A DNA stretch of 64,000 nucleotides from Nocardia terpenica (GTDB lineage Bacteria; Actinomycetota; Actinomycetes; Mycobacteriales; Mycobacteriaceae): NCBI RefSeq assembly GCF_013186535.1, contig NZ_JABMCZ010000002.1:62001-126000 (forward strand), in the 5' to 3' direction. The translations under genes were made by a program, and so were the position numbers. Shown one piece after another: positions 44,486 through 53,287 of the stretch; position 1 is the first letter of the stretch; the number at the start of each line of letters is the position of its first letter. The notes beneath the pieces were generated by a model. That model searched no databases. It had not been told where the DNA came from and worked only from the letters and a program-made list of their open reading frames with translations.

Positions 44486-47116
44486 GTGAGCCGCAACAAC
44501 GACGGCCTCCCCATGCTGCCGCCGTGGCTGTCCGAGTCGGAGGTCTCCGACAATCGGGGTTACGAGGCCCCGGTCCAGAACCTGCCGCACGAGGAGTACA
44601 TCCCAGAGGAGCCGCAGCGGCGGTTGTTCAACCGTAAGCGCCGCAAGGACAAGGCGGAGCCGCAGAGCCCGCCGCCCGCCGAAGCCGCAGCGCCGCAGGC
44701 CGATCCGCGGCCGTGGGGTACGGAACCGTCGCCCGCCGAAGGAGATCCGCGACGCGACCCGGCGCAGGGCGGCTACAGCCCCGACCGTCCGCCGCTCCCC
44801 CGCCGCAGCGGCGGCGAATTCCAACTGCCACATCGGCAGCCGCGGCCCGCCCCCGCACCGCAGGCGTACACGCAGCCACCGACACCGCAGGCGCCGGACG
44901 TCTCGGCCACCGAGACGACGACGCGGGTGCCGCCGCGTCCGGAGCGACCGGACCTGCCGCCCCCGCCGCCGAACCGCCCGCCGCTACCCGAGCCACCGAG
45001 CCCGAGCGATCGCCCCACCCCGGCCGCGCCCGATTCCCTTCCGCCACACCCGGATTCGGCACAATCGAGCGCGCCGCAGCAAAACGCCCCCGCGCCCACC
45101 ACCGCCCGGGATTCCGCCCCCGCACCGGACCTGCCGCGCCCGAGCGAACAGCCGTGGCTGGCCGCCCCTCGCGCACCCGAAAGCACTGTGCCGGAACGGC
45201 CCACCACCGAGACCCGCCCCGCCCCGGAATCGGCCGTACCCCCCGCCGACCAGCGGTACACACAGACCGGACCTCAGTACGAGCACCAAGGCGTACAGCC
45301 CGCTCCCCCGCCGCGCACCGGCGCAGACCAGCCCAATCAGGCCGCATCCCAGGCGGGCTTTCCGACGCCCCAGCAGCACCAGGCACCGGAGTCCACCCAG
45401 CACTTCGGCGCGGACCAGCCCAATCAGGCTGCGCCCCAAGTCGGTGTCCCGACACCCCCGCAGCACCGGGCACCGGAGTCGCACCAGAACAACTACGGCG
45501 CGAACCAGACGAATCAGGCAGGACCGCAGGTCGGTTCCCCAACGCCGCAGCAGCGCCAAGCACCAGAGTCCCCTCAGAACTTCGACGCGGATCAGCCGAA
45601 CCAGGCAGCGCCCCAAGCCAGTTCCCCGACGCCCCGGCAACACCAGGCACCGGAGAACTACGGCGCGAACCAGGCGCACCAGGCAGCACCCCAGGCGGGC
45701 TCCCCGACGCCGCCGCCGCGCCAAACACCGGAGGCGTCCCAGAACTACGGCGCGGACCAGACGAATCAGGCAGCGGCCCAGGTCGGTTCCCCGACACCGC
45801 AGCAGCGCCAAGCACCGGAGTCTCCTCAGAACTACGGCGCGGATCAGGCAGCGCCCCAAGTCGGTTCCTCGATGCAGCCGCAGCGCCAGGTACCGGAAAC
45901 GCTGCAGAAGCACGGTGCGGATCAGGCGAATCAGGCTGCACCGCAAGGCGGGTTCTCGCCCGCGCCTCCGCAGCATCAGGCGCCGGATGCCGCCCAGCAG
46001 CCCCAGGTTGGGTTCCCGCCGCAGCAGCAGTATGGGCAGGCGCCCGGGACGCAGTCGGAGGCTGGGCCGGTGCAGGGGCAGTGGCAGTCGCCGCCTGCGC
46101 CGCAGTGGGGGTTGCCGCCGCAGCAGCCGTATCTGCCGCCGCAGCATCAGCAGTATCCGCCGCATTTTCAGCAGCCGCCGGGGCCGCCGCCGTCGTTGGA
46201 CGACGTGCCGGTGCGGCGGGCCAAGAAGTCTCCCGGGTCGGGGTGGCGGCGCGCGGTGCACCATATGTCGGGCGGCGCAATCAATCCCGGCATGTCCGCC
46301 GAGGAGCGGCGGCTGCAGGAGCTGGTGGCGCGGATCCGGCAGCCCGTGCGCGGCGACTACCGCATCGCGGTGCTGTCGCTCAAGGGCGGCGTCGGCAAGA
46401 CCACCACGACCATGGGCATCGGCTCGATCTTCGCCTCGATCCGCGGCGACCGGGTGATCGCGGTGGACGCCAACCCGGACTTCGGCACGCTGTCGCAGCG
46501 GGTGCCGCTGCAGACCCGCTCCACGGTCCGGGATCTGTTGCTGGACAGCGCGATCAACAGCTACGGCGACGTGCGCCGACACACCTCGCAGGCCACCAGC
46601 CGACTCGAAGTGCTTGCCAGCGAACGCGATCCGGCGGCGTCGGAGGCGTTCAGCGAGGACGAGTACCGGCAGGTGGCGCGAATCCTGCAGCGGTACTACA
46701 ACATCATCCTCACCGACTGCGGCACCGGCCTGATGCACTCGGCCATGTCCGGCGTGCTGGACCTGGCGCACTCGCTGGTGCTGATCTCGTCCTCGGCCAT
46801 CGACGGCGCGCGCAGCGCCGCCGCCACCCTGGACTGGCTGTCGCTGCACGGCCACGACCACCTGGTGCGCAATGCCGTGGTGGTGATCAACCTGCCCCGG
46901 CCCGGATCACCGAACGTCGGCATCCAGCAGCTGCGGGAGTACTTCCTGTCCCGCTGCCGGGCGGTGCACATCATCCCCTACGACCCGCATCTGTCCGAGG
47001 GCGCGGAGATCGATCTGGCCCGGCTGCACAAGAACACCAAGCGCGCGCTGGTGGAGCTGGCCGCCACGGTCGCGGACGACTTCGCCGTCGATCACCACCG
47101 GGGCCGCCCGCTCTGA
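44486..47116 (+). CDS. EspI-like MinD/ParA-type ATPase with repeat-rich N-terminus
   Basis: An 876-residue protein. The first 570 residues are Pro/Gln-rich and disordered, including about eight 29-residue repeats at 280-505 (pattern ADQxNQAAPQxGSPTPQQRQAPES). The C-terminal 260 residues are a MinD-like deviant Walker ATPase with KGGVGKTTTT at 633-642, VDANPDFGTL and a signature LTDCGTGLMHSAM. This layout matches the T7SS-associated EspI (Rv3876-like) proteins, thought to sense ATP levels or regulate secretion. GTG 44486 follows CAGGGGGCACAGCC. It is the left-most gene of the second T7SS locus and converges on the DUF4254-like gene. Confidence 0.85.
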   Translation: MSRNNDGLPMLPPWLSESEVSDNRGYEAPVQNLPHEEYIPEEPQRRLFNRKRRKDKAEPQSPPPAEAAAPQADPRPWGTEPSPAEGDPRRDPAQGGYSPDRPPLPRRSGGEFQLPHRQPRPAPAPQAYTQPPTPQAPDVSATETTTRVPPRPERPDLPPPPPNRPPLPEPPSPSDRPTPAAPDSLPPHPDSAQSSAPQQNAPAPTTARDSAPAPDLPRPSEQPWLAAPRAPESTVPERPTTETRPAPESAVPPADQRYTQTGPQYEHQGVQPAPPPRTGADQPNQAASQAGFPTPQQHQAPESTQHFGADQPNQAAPQVGVPTPPQHRAPESHQNNYGANQTNQAGPQVGSPTPQQRQAPESPQNFDADQPNQAAPQASSPTPRQHQAPENYGANQAHQAAPQAGSPTPPPRQTPEASQNYGADQTNQAAAQVGSPTPQQRQAPESPQNYGADQAAPQVGSSMQPQRQVPETLQKHGADQANQAAPQGGFSPAPPQHQAPDAAQQPQVGFPPQQQYGQAPGTQSEAGPVQGQWQSPPAPQWGLPPQQPYLPPQHQQYPPHFQQPPGPPPSLDDVPVRRAKKSPGSGWRRAVHHMSGGAINPGMSAEERRLQELVARIRQPVRGDYRIAVLSLKGGVGKTTTTMGIGSIFASIRGDRVIAVDANPDFGTLSQRVPLQTRSTVRDLLLDSAINSYGDVRRHTSQATSRLEVLASERDPAASEAFSEDEYRQVARILQRYYNIILTDCGTGLMHSAMSGVLDLAHSLVLISSSAIDGARSAAATLDWLSLHGHDHLVRNAVVVINLPRPGSPNVGIQQLREYFLSRCRAVHIIPYDPHLSEGAEIDLARLHKNTKRALVELAATVADDFAVDHHRGRPL
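45323..46000 (+). repeat. Coding repeats of about 87 bp in the EspI-like gene
   Basis: About eight imperfect units, most 26-30 residues, each starting with A-D/N-Q and containing PTPQQ or a variant and QAPES. Indels between units are multiples of three. Expected to vary in copy number between strains. Confidence 0.75.
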
Positions 47117-47121
47117 CCGAG

Positions 47122-47661
47122 CTACCAGGCGGGAAGGCGCCGACGCCCCGCGAGCACGTCGCGGACGAGATCGTCGTAGCCGTCGGCCAATTCGGCCAGG
47201 TGATGCCAACAGGCATGCAGCACTTCGTCGTTGGCGTCGAGAGTCATCAACGCGTGGTGCGCGCGGACCGACGCCTCGGCGAGCCGGTCGATGACCGAGC
47301 CCACGGTCTCGGTGTGCAGGGTGGCTCCCAGCCGGTGCTGCGGCACCGCGCGCGCCACCCAGTCGTCGATCGCCATCACCAATTCCGTTCGGCGGCGCTC
47401 GATTTCGATCATCGCGGTGGTGTCCGACTCGGGGACGGAGCCGCCGCGCCCGATGAGGCGGAGCTCGTGCAGCACCGCGAGGTCACGGGCGAACCAGAGG
47501 AGGGGGCCACCGATGACACGGTGGCCACGACAGGCACGTAGCATCACATCCGAGGTCGGCAGTAAGCCTAAGCCCGTGCTGAGCGACTGGACCGCCGTAC
47601 TCTGCTGCGGTGCGTCGGGCAGTGCCACAACCACCGTCTGGAATGTCTCCGAACCCGCCAC
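47122..47661 (-). CDS. DUF4254-like protein
   Basis: A 179-residue, mostly helical cytoplasmic protein with TGLGLLPTSDVMLRACRGHRV, DLAVLHELRLIGRGG and a long amphipathic helix region around IEIERRRTELVMAIDDWV. I think it belongs to the DUF4254 group found beside T7SS or polysaccharide genes, at moderate certainty and with no search. No catalytic motif is evident. ATG 47661 lies about 46 bp downstream of a good -35/-10 pair. It converges on the EspI-like gene with 5 bp between stops. Confidence 0.6.
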   Translation of the reverse strand: MAGSETFQTVVVALPDAPQQSTAVQSLSTGLGLLPTSDVMLRACRGHRVIGGPLLWFARDLAVLHELRLIGRGGSVPESDTTAMIEIERRRTELVMAIDDWVARAVPQHRLGATLHTETVGSVIDRLAEASVRAHHALMTLDANDEVLHACWHHLAELADGYDDLVRDVLAGRRRLPAW

Positions 47662-47706
47662 GTTGCCTCGCCGTCATCGCCGTTACAACACCCGTTCAGG
47701 ACGTTC

Positions 47707-47737
47707 ATTACAATAAACCTCTGAAGGCTTGTGTCAA
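47707..47737 (-). promoter_or_regulatory. Sigma70-like promoter of the DUF4254-like gene
   Basis: A consensus TTGACA -35 (47737-47732, leftward) is followed by an AT-rich -10 region with TATTGT at 16-bp spacing (47715-47710) and TGTAAT at 19 bp (47712-47707). This is one of the few AT-rich patches in the window. Confidence 0.5.
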
Positions 47738-47761
47738 GGGTCACACGCCCACCGGAACGGC

Positions 47762-47773
47762 AGAGTAAACTCT
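47762..47773. promoter_or_regulatory. Small palindrome before the GntR gene
   Basis: AGAGT-AA-ACTCT, 31 bp before ATG 47805 and followed by five T. It could be a GntR/HutC operator (loosely like GTxTAxAC sites) or a weak terminator for upstream transcription. Confidence 0.3.
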
Positions 47774-47804
47774 TTTTCCCTTGAAGCAACAACCAAGGAG
47801 CGCG

Positions 47805-48644
47805 ATGGCCGACGGTCCGAGGTATCTGCGGATCGCGGATCTCCTGCGTGAGGAGATCCGCAGCGGCACCTGGAAACCCGGCGATCGCCTGCCGAGCCAC
47901 ACCGAGCTGGCCGCGCAGATGCGGGTCTCGATCACCACCGCCCGCAACGCGATTCAGGTCCTGGTCGCCGAAAACCTGCTCTACACCGCCACTTCCCGCG
48001 GCACCATCGTGCGCAGCCAGGAGGTGCTGGAATCCGTTGTGACCACCCACATTCGGCTCGATCGGCCGAAGTCCGCGCAGGACATCTTCTCCGAGATCGC
48101 GCGGGCGGCCGGACGCGAGCCCGCCAAGCAGTTCAGCGCCCGGATGGAACCGGCGTCGGCCGAGGTGGCGATGTGGCTCGGCGTGCCGAAGGACTCGTGG
48201 GTCGTGTCGCGCACGGTCGTCCAGTACCTGGACAACGAGCCGTGGTCGTGGGAGATCAGTTTCTATCCACGGGACTTGGCGGAGGTCACCGGAATCGACT
48301 CGCCGCACGACATTCCCGAGGGCACCACCCGCCGGCTCGTCGAGCGCGGTTACGCCGAGACCGCGCATCGCGACACCATCGTGGCCCGGCCCGCGACCGC
48401 CGAGGAGGCGGCGGTGCTCGGCGTGGGCATCGGCACCATGCTGCTGGATCACCTGCGCATCGGCGCCACCGCCGAGCGCATCACCCGGGTCACCCGGCAC
48501 CGCTCGACGGCGGCGCGCAACCGGCTCGCCTACGAACTGGGCGAGGACGCCGGCACCGACATCATCCGCCGGGTGCTGGGCGCGCCGCATCCCCCGGGCA
48601 ATTCCCATTCCTTCGGTAACTCGCTGGTGCCCGGGCCACCATGA
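47805..48644 (+). CDS. GntR/HutC-family transcription regulator
   Basis: A 279-residue regulator. The winged-helix domain (about 5-75) has ADLLREEIRSGTWKPGDRLPSHTELAAQMRVS and VLVAENLLYTATSRGTIVR. The UTRA ligand domain (about 90-250) places it in the HutC branch, whose members bind small metabolites. ATG 47805 follows AAGGAG; an upstream TTG is less likely. The acetyltransferase gene overlaps its stop by ATGA, so the two are co-translated. The effector and its link to the surrounding T7SS genes are unknown. Confidence 0.9.
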   Translation: MADGPRYLRIADLLREEIRSGTWKPGDRLPSHTELAAQMRVSITTARNAIQVLVAENLLYTATSRGTIVRSQEVLESVVTTHIRLDRPKSAQDIFSEIARAAGREPAKQFSARMEPASAEVAMWLGVPKDSWVVSRTVVQYLDNEPWSWEISFYPRDLAEVTGIDSPHDIPEGTTRRLVERGYAETAHRDTIVARPATAEEAAVLGVGIGTMLLDHLRIGATAERITRVTRHRSTAARNRLAYELGEDAGTDIIRRVLGAPHPPGNSHSFGNSLVPGPP

Positions 48645-49210
48645 CCATCCGCATTCGTCAGGCCCGGCTGGCCGATCTCGGCACCATCTGCCGATTACGG
48701 CTCCAGCGCACGGCCTGGCTTGCGGCTCGAGGATCGGATCAGTGGACACGGCAGGCCCGGGGCCTGCCGATCGACATATTTGCCCGCGCGGTGGGCCGCT
48801 CGGTGCGCGCCGGGGAGACCTGGGTCGCGGAGGTCGGGGGCGAATCGGCAGGCACCATCACCGTGAACGACCGTGCGGATCAAGGACTCTGGTCGCCCGA
48901 CGAGCTCGCCGACGCGGTCATCGTGCACTACATGATCGTGGATCTGTGCTTCACCGGCTGCGGCGTCGGCGGGCGGCTGCTCGCCCACGCCGGCGCCGTC
49001 GCCCGCGCCCGGCACCGCACCTGGGTCCGCCTGGACGCCTGGACCGCCAACACCGAACTGCACGACTACTACCGCCGCGCCGGATTCCGCCTGGCGCGCA
49101 TGGCCGGACCGGACGCGCCGGGACCGTCGGGGGCGCTGTTCGAGCGCCGCGCCGACAGCTGGCTGGACCAGCGCGACGGCCCGGCGCTCGCCGGGCGCGG
49201 GACCCGCTAG
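48641..49210 (+). CDS. GNAT-family N-acetyltransferase
   Basis: A 189-residue protein with the GNAT fold: IRQARLADLGTICRLRLQRTAW at the start, VHYMIVDLCFTGCGVGGRLLAHAGAVAR (acetyl-CoA pyrophosphate loop of the Q/GxGxG/A type, here GCGVGG), then DAWTANTELHDYYRRAGFRL. The substrate is not evident. The start overlaps the GntR stop, and the 3' end overlaps the convergent eccC stop by 4 bp. The pair interrupts the second T7SS locus between the EspI-like and eccC genes. Confidence 0.88.
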   Translation: MTIRIRQARLADLGTICRLRLQRTAWLAARGSDQWTRQARGLPIDIFARAVGRSVRAGETWVAEVGGESAGTITVNDRADQGLWSPDELADAVIVHYMIVDLCFTGCGVGGRLLAHAGAVARARHRTWVRLDAWTANTELHDYYRRAGFRLARMAGPDAPGPSGALFERRADSWLDQRDGPALAGRGTR

Positions 49211-52200
49211 ATCGGCGGCAGGTCGGCGATGTGCACCATCTCCTCGCCGTGGGTGCGGGAGCAGAGGATGCCGCGGCCGGGCGGCAGTTTCATCGGGCGC
49301 ACATCGCCGATGAGCTTGCCCTCGTCGCGCGGGCCGCTCATGAGCAGGGCGTCGACCGACATGTTCTTCATGGCGCCCAGGAAGCCGTCGTACAGCGCGC
49401 GCGACACGCCACCCATGCGGCGGGTGACCACCACGTGCAGGCCGATGTCGCGGGCCTGCGGCAGCAGTTCGGCCAGCGGCAGCAGCGGATTGCCGCCGGT
49501 GCCCGAGGCCACCATGTCGTAATCGTCGACCACCACATAGATTTCGGGCCCGGTCCACCAGCTGCGGTCGCGCAGCTGCTGCGGGGTGATGGTGGACGGC
49601 GGAATGCGCTTGTTGAGGTAGGCGGCGACCTCGGCGATCATGCCGCCGCTGGTCTGCGACGAGGTCGAGTACCCGGCCAGCTGCTCGCCCTCGATCACGC
49701 CGAGCATGGTGCGCCGGTAGTCGATGAGGATGACGCGCGCCTGGTCGGCGTTGGAGTTCTCGACCACGCCCTGCACGATGTTGCGCAGCAGGGTGGTCTT
49801 GCCGGAGGCCACGTCGGCGAAGGCCATGAAGTGCGGTTCCGCGTCGAAATCCAGGATCAGCGGCTGCAATTCGGATTCGCCGATGCCGACGGCGATCCTG
49901 GTGGGGCCCAGCTCGATGCCGCGGGCGCGGACCTGGGCGAGCAGCTCCTCGCGCTGGAACTGCATGGGCAGCATGCGGACCTCGGGCGCGTGGCTGGCGC
50001 CGTGCAGCGCGGTGAGCTGCTCCCGCGCCGCGGAGACGCCCTCGGCGAGCGTGCTCGGGTCGGAGTTGGAGTCCAGCCGCGGCAGCGCCAGCAGCATGTG
50101 CAGCCGGTCCGGGGTGAGGCCGCGGCCGGGGCGGTTGAGCGGCACCGAAACCGCCGTGCGGCGGTCCATTTCGGAATCGGACGGATCGCCCAGGCGCAGC
50201 TCGATCCGGGTGCCGATCTGGTCCTTCATGGCCGGGCGGATCTCGGCCCAGCGGGAGGCGCCCAGCATGACGTGGATGCCGTAGGACAGTCCCTGGGCCG
50301 CGAGCGCATTGATCTGCGGCTCCAGCACGTCGAATTCCTCGCGGATGACCAGCCAGCCGTCGATGACCAGGAAGACGTCGCCGAATCGGTCCTCCGACAG
50401 CGGATTCGACGGCGCGATGGTGCCGTTGCCCGCGGCGAGCGCGGAGAACTTCCGCCGCCGGAACTCGACCATGGACTCGATGCCCAGCGCCGCGAATCGT
50501 TCCTCGCGCTGGCGCATGAGCGTGGTCAGCTCGGCGATGGTGCGCCGCACGCGGTCCGAATCCAGGCGTCCGGCAACCGATCCCACGTGCGGGATGCCGG
50601 TCAGACCGGCCAGGCTGCCGCCGCCGAAGTCCAGGCAGTAGAACTGGACGTGCTCGGGGGTGTGGGTGGCCGCCGCGGCCATGATGATCGAGCGCAGGGC
50701 CGTCGACTTGCCCGACTGCGGGCCGCCGACCACGGCCACATTACCCTGGGCGCCCGCGAGATTGATGGTGAGCACGTCGCGGCGCTGCTCGTACGGCTTG
50801 TCGATGACGCCGATCGGCATCCACAGCTGCCCGTGCCGGTTCACCGGCGAGCGCCAGTCCGGATCCGGCAGCAGCATGTCGACGGTCGGCGACTCGTCCA
50901 GCGGCGGCAACCACACCTCGTGGGCCGGGCGGCCGTGTCCGGTGAGCCGTTTCACCACGACCTGCAGCAGGGTGTCGGGGATGCCCTCCTCGCCCTGCTT
51001 CGGCGGCGGGGGCGGCAGCAGCAGTTCGCGCGGGTCGATGACGGCGGGCCGGGTGGTCACCTCCGGCAGCTCCACCGGTGCCGCGGTGAACACCCGCGGC
51101 GGCTGCTCGACGACCGCCTGCCCGTCCTCCTGTCGGACCGTGCGGGGCGCCACGTAGGGGCCGGACACGTAGGTCGCGTTGAACCGCAACGGATCCGCCG
51201 CGTCGCTCTTCAGGTACCCGGCGCCGGGCACGGCCGGGAGATGGTAGGCGTCGGTGATGCCCAGCACGGCGCGGGATTCGTTGGCGGAGAAGGTGCGCAG
51301 GCCGATCCGGTAGGACAGGTGCGAGTCCAGGCCGCGCAGCTTGTTCTCCTCCAGGCGCTGCGAGGCCAGCAGCAGGTGCACGTGCAGCGACCGGCCGAGG
51401 CGGCCGATCATGACGAACAGGTCCGCGAAATCCGGCTTCTGCGAAAGCAATTCGGAGAACTCGTCGACGATCACGAACAGCGCGGGCAGCGGGTCCAGCG
51501 GCGCACCGGCCGCCCTGGCCTTCTCGTAGTCGGTGACATTGGCGAAGTTGCCGGCCGAGCGCAGCAGTTCCTGGCGGCGGTTCATCTCACCGGCCAAGGC
51601 GTCCTTCATGCGATCGACGAGCGACAGCTCCTCCTCCAGGTTGGTGATGACCGCGGCCACGTGCGCCAGCGGGTCCAGGCCGAGAAACGTTGCGCCACCC
51701 TTGAAGTCGACCAGCACCAGGTTCAGCTGGTCCGGGGAGTGCGTGGTGACCAGCGACAGCACCAGGGTGCGCAGGAACTCCGATTTACCCGAACCCGTTG
51801 CGCCGATGCACAATCCGTGCGGGCCCATGCCGAACTCGGCGGACTCCTTGATGTCGATCTCGACCGGGGTGCCATCGGGGGTGATGCCGATCGGCACGCG
51901 CAGCCGCTCGCGGCCGGTGCGCGGCCGCCACACCTTGGCCGGATCTATTTGCGCGGCATCGGGAATCTTCAGCAGCGCCATCATGCCCGGGTCGGCGGTG
52001 GAGGTGTTGTCGCCGAGGCTGACGATCTGCGCCGCGGTGGCGATCCGGTAGCGCGAGATCCGCCGCGCGAAGGATTCGGCCTCCGCGATGCCGACCTGGT
52101 CGGCGGTGGCGAACTTCTCCACCCCGGCCGCGCTGCGCGCGGAGACCTCGCCGCCGGACGCGACCAGCTGCAGGCCGCGGCGGGCGGCCAGGCCGTTCTC

Positions 52201-53256
52201 CGGCGCGGTCAGGTCCAGCACGGTGACCGAGTCCAGGCCGGACTCGCTGATCAATCGCTCACTGCCGCTGACGTATCCGTCGTCGATGACCACGACCAGG
52301 TGCACGCGGCCCTGGGTGGGCTGCGGATTGCGCATGAACCGGCCGCGCTCGAGCAATTCGTCCGCCAGCGCCGTCTCCAGCTCGCCCAGCGACTGGAACA
52401 GCATCCGCGCCGCCCCCATGCCGTCGCGCTGGCTCGGATGTTGCAGGTGCGGCAGCCATTTCGCCCACGACCAGGCGGGCATGTCCGGGTCGGAGCAGAC
52501 GATCGCCACCATCAGGTGGTCCGGGCCGTGGAATGCGGTGAGCTCCATCAGCATGGCCCGCACCAGCATGCGGGCGTCGTTGGTGGGCCCGTCGATGTTG
52601 ATGGCGGGGAACGCCCGCAGCGACACCGCGGTCGGCAGGTTGTGCACCACCGAGTGGGTGCGAACGAAGCGCCGCAGCGCCACCGTGGACACCGGTTCGA
52701 GATCCTCGAGCGGGCCGGTCTCGGGCCGGGCCAGCTTGGTCGCCAGGCGGTGGCTGCCGACACCGACGCGCACGTGGCCGAAGTCGGGGTCGTTGGGGCG
52801 GCGCTCCCACATGCGCCGACTGCCGACGATCGCGGGCAGGTCCGCGGGCTCGGGGTGGCTCCAGACCAGGGTCTCCAGCTGTTTGTTGCCGGTGCGGCGG
52901 ACATCGCGGCGGATCTGCTCCAGGTACCGGAAGTAGTCCTTGCGTTCCTCGTTCAGTTCGCCCGCGCTCTTGGGGCCGCCGCCGCGCCCGAAACCCGCGA
53001 ACATGCCGACCATCGACATGATCATCATCATCGGGAACATCATGGTCATCGGGTTGGCGAAGATCTGCCGCCCCATCATCACCATCATGGCGAGCATGCC
53101 GACGACGGCGACGATCATCACCACCGGCATCAGCTTGAGCAGCAACGGCATCGGGACGGCCCGCGACGCCTCCGGCGGCGGGGTGAGCGCCACCTCGCCG
53201 CCCGGCGAGCGCGGCGGTGCGATGCGGGGCCGGCGGACGAATCCTTCGGTAGCCAT
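49207..53256 (-). CDS. eccC: T7SS motor ATPase EccC (second locus)
   Basis: A fused EccCa/EccCb of 1349 residues from ATG 53256, starting ATEGFVRRPRIAPPRSPGGEV. Two helices near 37-85 precede three ATPase domains with Walker A GATGSGKSE (about 488), GGPQSGKST (about 848) and ADVASGKTT (about 1152). It is 60% or more alike by eye to the first-locus EccC in the central domain, least in the third, where substrate recognition occurs. That points to different substrates. mycP lies 31 bp upstream on the same strand, with eccD before it, so eccD-mycP-eccC form one leftward unit. Confidence 0.95.
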   Translation of the reverse strand: MATEGFVRRPRIAPPRSPGGEVALTPPPEASRAVPMPLLLKLMPVVMIVAVVGMLAMMVMMGRQIFANPMTMMFPMMMIMSMVGMFAGFGRGGGPKSAGELNEERKDYFRYLEQIRRDVRRTGNKQLETLVWSHPEPADLPAIVGSRRMWERRPNDPDFGHVRVGVGSHRLATKLARPETGPLEDLEPVSTVALRRFVRTHSVVHNLPTAVSLRAFPAINIDGPTNDARMLVRAMLMELTAFHGPDHLMVAIVCSDPDMPAWSWAKWLPHLQHPSQRDGMGAARMLFQSLGELETALADELLERGRFMRNPQPTQGRVHLVVVIDDGYVSGSERLISESGLDSVTVLDLTAPENGLAARRGLQLVASGGEVSARSAAGVEKFATADQVGIAEAESFARRISRYRIATAAQIVSLGDNTSTADPGMMALLKIPDAAQIDPAKVWRPRTGRERLRVPIGITPDGTPVEIDIKESAEFGMGPHGLCIGATGSGKSEFLRTLVLSLVTTHSPDQLNLVLVDFKGGATFLGLDPLAHVAAVITNLEEELSLVDRMKDALAGEMNRRQELLRSAGNFANVTDYEKARAAGAPLDPLPALFVIVDEFSELLSQKPDFADLFVMIGRLGRSLHVHLLLASQRLEENKLRGLDSHLSYRIGLRTFSANESRAVLGITDAYHLPAVPGAGYLKSDAADPLRFNATYVSGPYVAPRTVRQEDGQAVVEQPPRVFTAAPVELPEVTTRPAVIDPRELLLPPPPPKQGEEGIPDTLLQVVVKRLTGHGRPAHEVWLPPLDESPTVDMLLPDPDWRSPVNRHGQLWMPIGVIDKPYEQRRDVLTINLAGAQGNVAVVGGPQSGKSTALRSIIMAAAATHTPEHVQFYCLDFGGGSLAGLTGIPHVGSVAGRLDSDRVRRTIAELTTLMRQREERFAALGIESMVEFRRRKFSALAAGNGTIAPSNPLSEDRFGDVFLVIDGWLVIREEFDVLEPQINALAAQGLSYGIHVMLGASRWAEIRPAMKDQIGTRIELRLGDPSDSEMDRRTAVSVPLNRPGRGLTPDRLHMLLALPRLDSNSDPSTLAEGVSAAREQLTALHGASHAPEVRMLPMQFQREELLAQVRARGIELGPTRIAVGIGESELQPLILDFDAEPHFMAFADVASGKTTLLRNIVQGVVENSNADQARVILIDYRRTMLGVIEGEQLAGYSTSSQTSGGMIAEVAAYLNKRIPPSTITPQQLRDRSWWTGPEIYVVVDDYDMVASGTGGNPLLPLAELLPQARDIGLHVVVTRRMGGVSRALYDGFLGAMKNMSVDALLMSGPRDEGKLIGDVRPMKLPPGRGILCSRTHGEEMVHIADLPPI

Positions 53257-53287
53257 AGCGGTCGACGACTTTCTGGTGGTGGGAGCT

